A DNA stretch of 64,000 nt from Zhengitettix transpicula (lineage: Eukaryota; Arthropoda; Insecta; Orthoptera; Tetrigidae): contig CM073590.1 in NCBI GenBank assembly GCA_037074705.1, forward strand, positions 114,596,100-114,660,099. Direction: 5' to 3'. Below, one piece after another: positions 57,960 to 64,000 of this stretch; within the stretch, counting starts at the first letter, position 1; each line of letters starts with the position of its first letter. The notes under the pieces are model-generated. The model made no database searches. It was given only the letters and a program-made list of their open reading frames with translations, and was not told the origin of the DNA. Position numbers and translations under genes: made by a program.

Positions 57960-57972
57960 CCAGATAAATATC

Positions 57973-59040
57973 AATGTAAGAAAGCTTATACCACAAGTAG
58001 AACGTCTTCGTTCTGTAAGTTCCCTTGTCATTTTCCAATTATCTTTATGTCAGAAAAAGCGGTAGTACCAGTAGAATTTATGAATGACTTTTTTTTCAAT
58101 TGGGTTGAAATTTTCAGGTTCAATTTCTCATATTTTTTATTTAATTATTACCTCATTTATTTTCATAAAGATTTAATACTTAGTTTACTGAAGATATTAT
58201 TTTATTACTTTTTCATTCTGTGCTAGTAGAACTCCGTAAGGTGTTAATTATAATTGATACTTTTGAATGTTCTTGTTATTCTGTGGCTATCTAATTAAAA
58301 CCAATAGAATCACAGAGCATACTGAAATATTCCGTTTGCGTGATATTATAATGGGTACCTCAATATTACATACCCTGTAGTAATGCTTCGTCACTCCTTA
58401 CGACAGATGAAGCTCCTCACTTTAAGAAGTGTAGGTCTAACAAACTTCTATAACTTGTCCCCATTCTTCTAAGAACCAACTTCTTATCTTTTATACGTGT
58501 CTTTCACCTCTCTTCTTTTTCCGTTTTCAACCCATTTTGTGTTATCTACATTTTTTGTCACCGTAAGAAAAATTACATGCTCAGTTAACATTTTGATATG
58601 AATCACTTCTTTGTCTAATATAAATATCTTAGCGGAGTTGAAGGTTAACAGTCTCCTATTCTTATTTGGATTCCTACTAATAACATGTTAACGTTTTCGT
58701 TGGGAATATTAAACATGTTTAAGTAGACAATAAAGTGAACGGAGAAGACAGATAAGTGATTGAAACACTTATTAAATTGGACAAGCAAAAGCAAATCAAT
58801 TTCAAATTAAATTTACCTTGAAAACTTTCACTCTATTTATATCAATAAGAATAATGTCGTTTACTGTAAGCTATGCTGAGTAATTAATGCAAAATGAAGA
58901 AACAATTCTTGCTTTGTCAGCGGAAGTCGATCAATGAATATGTTTGTAGCCTTTAAAATTAATTTTATGTTATGCAGATGTATGTAATTTATTTACAATG
59001 AGTTCATGCACGATAATTTTTTGAGTATTTTTTGTACATT
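57973..59040. other. Unassigned AT-rich DNA
   Basis: No recognisable gene, RNA or repeat. Confidence 0.5.
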
Positions 59041-59235
59041 AAGGTCATCTGTGTGGTTGACTCTCCCTTAGCGTAGGAATGGATATAAAAGGACTGGTGT
59101 GGAAGAGAGAGCAACGTTTCCAAGGGATAACTAGGGCTCCCGGACTATAGTTTATTCATCCTTCTCGGCAATTATCCTATATACGTACAACAGGTAGATC
59201 GGGCTTTCGGTCCCAGGCCCTTCCGATGACTGTCT
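59041..59235 (-). repeat. SINE-like repeat, copy 12, highly decayed
   Basis: Scattered matches in the right order: 'ggttgactctcc', 'ccaagggataactaggg', 'ggactatagttta', 'aggtagatcgggc' and 'cccttccgatga'. Old and truncated at both ends. Confidence 0.7.
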
Positions 59236-59321
59236 AGCTGTCTGTGGTTTTAATGTTAAAAAAAGAAACGTTTAAGGGTATTTATTCACAATTACTAATC
59301 GGAATGGAGTAATATATTTAT

Positions 59322-59693
59322 ATGGAAATCTTGCATCAGGGTTTAACAATAGACACGGATTCCTCCCTAGTTGCGTCAAGGATTGAGAAAACTTGTCAGT
59401 TACCTTGGTGCATCTATCACATCCGTGGACCAGCCACCCTCAACATCGTCTCTGCTCGAAGAGTCGTGTCTGTATTTCACGAAGACACGTCGAAGAATAA
59501 CGATATTCACAACACTTTGGCAGGGCGCAAAGTTTCGAATCTGGTCGAGACCTTTTTCTCGATCTTTATGGACCACAAAAAATCATTGGCCCAGACCAAC
59601 ACGTCTGGTGCACTATTGGGTGCCCCAAAAAAAATCCATACGCCTTATACGCGTATATATCTATATGAAAGTTATTTTATTTCCTTTCATTAA
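59322..59693 (+). other. 123-codon open frame in a dispersed repeat, function unknown
   Basis: Open for 123 codons; another frame (59371-59700) is open over the same DNA. The left part shares 'gcgtcaaggattgaga' and neighbouring bases with 11709-12030. The product has no motif I recognise. The matching region at 11.7 kb does not keep this frame, which argues against coding. Probably part of an unidentified repeat. Confidence 0.3.
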
Positions 59694-60570
59694 TGTATGA
59701 ACATGGATAGTTATGTGCTGTACGGAATCTGGGATATGAATACTTGTGGTTGGGGGGTTTTAATTGGTCAATCAGAGTCATCTACCTAACCAGAGGTGGT
59801 TATTTTTTAATATTTCGTCGGTGTCACTAAAAATTTTAATTTTTTTATATTAGTGAACCCATATTACTAAATTTCCTTATAATATACTAATTGAAATATT
59901 ACTATACTGTTTTTTAAAATAAAACTGTGATTAAAACATATACAACAACCCTCCCCCTTTCACACGTGTCCAATAAAAATTTCTGGCGACGTCTCGTTCA
60001 CACGAATACACACATCGGATGGGATCAGGTGTCTGTCGGCTACGTTCTTATACCCCGACACCAGTATTTGACTCCCGAACAACCTGGCGCCATGGCCAAT
60101 CGAGCTGTAACTTGTAAAGTTCTCAACCCTTTTATATATGTAATAAAATTAAATGTAATAAAAATGAAGTAATCAATTACTAAACTATCCCAAAGTAGCT
60201 GCTGACGCGGCTCACCAATCTCTATGTCGCGACCAGATTCGGACGCCGCTGGCCGACTGTTCCAATGGGGAAATTACAATATATTTAAATAATTGTTTGA
60301 TGAATTTCGTAAAATTATTTTCAGATAAATAAAATAATTTAATCCCTGAATTTAACATAAAAACCTAGAAGGTCCAAATAGAATCTATGAAAAAGTATGA
60401 TTTAGTTTGTTATAAAGAATAATATAGTAAAAATTTGGGAAACATTGATGACATCTTGTGAAATTCTAAGAGAAGAGGTACAAATGTGAGACAAAACGTC
60501 GTATTCAAAATTTGAATATTAAAAAAACATCCTGCTGCTATTTTTATTACTACATTAAATATGAAACCAG
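59694..60570. other. Unassigned DNA with a tiny SINE trace
   Basis: 60243-60267 ('gccgctggccgactgttcc') matches the SINE centre in minus orientation. The rest, including the GC-richer 59960-60120, is unassigned. Confidence 0.45.
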
Positions 60571-60583
60571 ATAGTTAAATCGG
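60571..60583. repeat. Target-site duplication of SINE copy 13, left
   Basis: 'atagttaaatcgg' recurs exactly at 61048-61060. Confidence 0.93.
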
Positions 60584-61047
60584 AGATACGAAGGGGCTAC
60601 CTTTGGGGATGCCTTTTCCTCTCCGTTTTTGAACTAAGGTTCCTACAAGCCGAGGCGCCTCGGCCTGTTCTGAGAGGTGTATGTTCCGGGGTCACAGACC
60701 TTGGGCATACGGTAAGAGTTGTCCGCTATTCCCATTGGAATAGTCGGCCAGCTGCCTCCTAAACTGGTCGAGGCACGGAGAAGGGAATGCTGCGTCCCCA
60801 CAGCAAACTCCTCTCCCGCTATCGGAAGGGCGTGGGACAAGTACCCAATGCCCGACCTACCTGATGCAGGTTTTTCTAGTATTTTCCCTGCATTTCTTTA
60901 GGCGAATGCCGGGTAGGATCCTTAAATATAGCCCGGGGGCCTTAGTTAGCCCTTCCGCATCCCTCCTTTCAAATCCCTTCCTATGCTATTAAAGGGGAGT
61001 TGCCCAACGTGTATTACCCTCATGTAGCCTGTTACCCTACAAAAAAA
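60584..61047 (+). repeat. SINE-like repeat, copy 13, type I, with target duplication
   Basis: 464-bp plus-strand copy between perfect 13-bp duplications, starting 'agatacgaaggggctacc' and ending 'gttaccctac' with an A-run. It is one of the least diverged copies. The short frames on each strand (60643-60840 minus, 60719-60901 plus) recur in copies 3, 8, 10 and 11. Confidence 0.94.
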
Positions 61048-61060
61048 ATAGTTAAATCGG

Positions 61061-61754
61061 TTGCTGTTAGTGTTATATTGGCAAGCAATAACTTGAGAAT
61101 GGCATTGATTGCTGAAACAGATGAATTACCCAAACCAGTTAATTAAATTAATTAAATGTAACGTTTTTATTTCTATTTTAATCACAGTATTGATTTTGAG
61201 TTAAAAGAATACCACCAATATAAGTATACCTATTTATTTGAATATTTCTATAATTGTTTAAAGGAAAGTAAAAATCGTTTTGATATATGCATTAGTAAAT
61301 AACATAAATTTTAATACTATTTACTAAATATGTACATACGTTGGTTGCTTATGAAGCGGGTATTCACAAATCGTTTAATCCACTAGTAAAAGTGTTAATT
61401 TATCGAATTTTCAAATTTGTTGCACTTCATTGTGTTCAAAACATGCAGAATGGAAGAGCTATCAGTATGAAATGCAATTACGGACAGCTAAATACAACTA
61501 TAGCATTTACATGACGGGAATTTACTGAACTCTATTAGCCAAATGCACTCAGAGTGCTTAGCATATATTCTCAACATATTAGGCAAGAGGTCAAGTACTA
61601 TGAGGTGATCAGCTGGTCCATTACTTGCCCAGTGCACAAGTATGTAGCCACCCGAGTTTCAGAGTAGATAATCATGACTCCGACGGATTATTCACAATCG
61701 TTTGCTTCTTAATTGGAAATTAAATATACTGTTGCATGTAGATTTAGTTTTAGT
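61061..61754. other. Unassigned AT-rich DNA
   Basis: No recognisable feature. Confidence 0.5.
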
Positions 61755-61945
61755 ACCTGATGCAGGTTTTGTGGTGTTTGCCCTGCATTACATTTACGTG
61801 AATGCAGGTTATGATTCTTAAATTACATCCTGGGGGCCCTAGTTATCCCTTCATTCTTCCCTTTCGCTTCCCCCCCTTTCAAATCCCTTCCTATGATATA
61901 AGAGGGGAGTTGCGAGCACGTGGATTACATTTATGTAGTTTAACG
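61755..61945 (+). repeat. SINE-like repeat, copy 14, 5'-truncated
   Basis: Covers 'acctgatgcaggtttt' to 'gtggattacatttatgtag'. The A-tail is lost or decayed. Intermediate between types I and II ('gatataagaggggagttgc'). Confidence 0.82.
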
Positions 61946-62307
61946 TGTATTATATTTCTCTTGGATAGAATTGCCCTTTTATTTCTTTAAACGTAGTCAA
62001 TATAATGAACACCTATACGTGAGTTATCTGTAGATAGATAATTTTTCAGTATTCCTGCCTCAGCTATTAATTTTTTGCATACTATTTTCTTACAAGTAGT
62101 GCACTTCAGTAGACAGGAAGAAATAAGCATCTTACAGAAAAAAGCTTTGATAATCTTCGGCAAACACGTTTAAGTTTATGCGTTCCGTACAATTAACCTC
62201 AGAAGTAACAACAGGAAAACTACTTCTAATGACACTATAGGCGTTACTGTAATTCATACCCTTCTGAATAGATTCTTTTAATTAAAACTACAACTTTTTG
62301 AAAAATG
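61946..62307. other. Unassigned AT-rich DNA
   Basis: No recognisable feature. Confidence 0.5.
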
Positions 62308-63254
62308 ATATTGTAATAAACAAAAAAGTGGTCGTTAATTAAATGAAAGATTATAAACTTTAACAAACAATAGATTTATTTTTAATACTTTAAAATAATT
62401 ACACAATTTAAAAATATATCTCAGGGTCTCTACTGGGTTTGATAATGGCGAATCATTTTATTTCTCAACTTAAACACAAATTCCAATTTAAAAGAGAAAA
62501 GATTTACTCGTCAATTAACTAGGACGAAATTTACTTGTCAGCGAAGTTAAACTAAAAATATAGATTCTAATTAACAAATTATAATCAAAAGAAGAAAACG
62601 AAATCTGACGGTTATCTTTTAATCAGGTTTACATAATTAGTAGTTTTTATATTGTTACTCATGGCTGCCCAGCATTCCAGGATACCTTTAATTGTCGAAG
62701 CACTATGATGGGTTTTTGAACTTCCTCTAAAACGCACAGATTCTAAATTAATATTTTTAGATCAAAACTCAGGAACCAGGATGATTCGCCTTTCCTCTCT
62801 CTGTCGGTTGATTTCTGCTAATTCTGCCCGGCTATGTTCACAAGACTGTTTGTGCTGAGCAGGTTTCGTAGTTCTGCTCGAGTGAATATTTAGTCTTGAG
62901 CAAAATGTTCAGGGACCAATAAACTCTGTTGATTGGTAATTCTCGATATTTCTCTGCAAATTTACTTTAAATATTTGAAATTGTCTTGTCTATTTCAACA
63001 CGACCAATTTCTGTCGTGTCTGACTGCCAACTCAAACTTCTCAATATCTTCCTGCGACCTGCATCTGACCAAGCTTTCCTGCTAACTAACTCCCGTCTCG
63101 GAATTTTCAGCGCGCTTTTCTTCTTCCGACAAGGAAACAATACTCTTCTTGTCTATTGTTGTTCTGTTCTGTACCGCCGTCAAGAATAGATTTCTCAAAC
63201 AATAAAGATTTTTAATTTCACAATTAATGTCTTAATTAATTGGCATTACAATAT
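62308..63254 (-). mobile_element. Solo-LTR-like element, copy D, with ATAT target duplication
   Basis: The element proper is 62312-63250 (939 bp), bounded by ATAT at 62308-62311 and 63251-63254. On the minus strand it starts TGTAATGCC and ends TTATTACA. It has the family blocks 'agtcagatttcgtt' (as 'gtcagatttcgtt'), 'aaacccagtagagaccctgag' and the A/T-rich end. At the position of the splice-donor-like GTAAGT of copies B and C it reads ATGAGT, so that site is lost. This is the cleanest copy and the one that fixes the boundaries of the family. Confidence 0.75.
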
Positions 63255-64000
63255 ATACAATGAGGTTTTCATTTTAACTTTCTAATTTTAATTTTTTGAG
63301 CCTAATTTGACATTTATTTGAATATAAATAAAAATTCATTTAATATTAAAGGTACTAAAATAGTTTATCACATAATTTATAAGAAAAGAAGAATAACGTA
63401 TTTCGACAACGAACAAATTGGTATAAATTGATATTAGACAATGGTATACAGTTAATATTTTTACTAAAGAGTTATGAGTTAGTACGAATGAGTCCCGTAG
63501 ATCCTGTGATCCTGAAACCATGCGCAATTGGGTCTCCAATGACGTTGTTATTAGAGACACCACCTAGCAGTTGTCATGGCTACGACGTGTGACCTGCTGC
63601 TCCAGGTAAGCCAGTATTCATCACTATTTTGCGCAATTTATTGAGATTACTACAAGCCACGCAATATTGTTAATTTATAACGATTAATATCAGAATTACC
63701 TCATTTCGCAATTAATGTTTATTTAAATTTGATTAAAATATTATATATGTTATATCTGATAAAGGTTAACCTCGGGAAATTCTGTTATTAAACAACAGAA
63801 ATTTATCCTAAACTTGTTCTTTCGACGTGGTAAATTAATTTAATATGACTTGATATCTGTAGGTCCTATAGAATCAGAACGTTTTTACATTTTTGGTTCG
63901 GTCAAAAGTTTTTGCTTACCAGCAATAATAAATCGCCTATGCATCACCTGATCTTAGTGATTTGTGAGTTGACGGAGGGGTTTGAGTGCATACCAGCATT
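63255..64000. other. Unassigned DNA to the window end
   Basis: AT-rich except for 63480-63615. There 'gttgtcatggctac' (63570-63583) resembles an RFX X-box and 'ctccaggtaagcc' (63600-63612) a splice donor after a 10-codon ATG frame. Too little to call a first exon. Confidence 0.3.

Overview
The window reads as intergenic DNA from a large, AT-rich, repeat-laden arthropod genome, most probably an insect. The grounds are an errantivirus-type Ty3/gypsy element with an env gene, several Jockey/I-type LINE relics, Penelope-like elements (PLEs) with a GIY-YIG domain, and many copies of one poly(A)-tailed SINE-like repeat. A polyneopteran such as a cockroach, termite or stick insect would fit, but that is only a guess. 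I find no bacterial features, no convincing host protein-coding gene, no tRNA or rRNA gene and no CRISPR array. Nearly every open frame lies inside a transposon or is chance.

Layout. 1-367: SINE copy cut by the window edge. 484-6931: complete insertion of an LTR retroelement with two ~0.78-kb LTRs, a 4-bp CTGG target duplication, a tRNA-Leu-like primer site, gag remnants, protease, integrase and an env remnant. The reverse transcriptase and RNase H have been deleted. 7.4-8.2 kb: minus-strand LINE. 8.6-9.9 kb: PLE with GIY-YIG. 12.7-16.0 kb: SINE cluster that reuses one target site. 18.4-30.4 kb: three solo-LTR-like copies (A-C) in ATAT/TA-rich targets, plus SINE, hairpin repeat, hAT-like and LINE debris. 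32.2-36.2 kb: SINE and two minus-strand LINE fragments. 40.3-45.2 kb: SINEs and a dispersed 230-bp repeat. 48.2-53.5 kb: three or four LINE relics, two of them head to head, and a hairpin PLE-type terminus. 54.5-61.9 kb: more hairpin repeats and SINEs. 62.3-63.25 kb: solo LTR D with a clean ATAT duplication.

The functional story is retrotransposition. The LTR element can no longer encode its own reverse transcriptase, yet 650 bp of its LTRs are identical, so it probably moved using enzymes supplied by a relative. The SINE has 12-13-bp target duplications and a poly(A) tail, as expected for mobilisation by the LINEs whose relics surround it. The most unusual structure is a run of seven LTR-end/primer-site repeats at the LTR-leader boundary. 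It coincides with all the divergence between the two LTRs, and a possible parallel occurs in the unrelated solo-LTR family.
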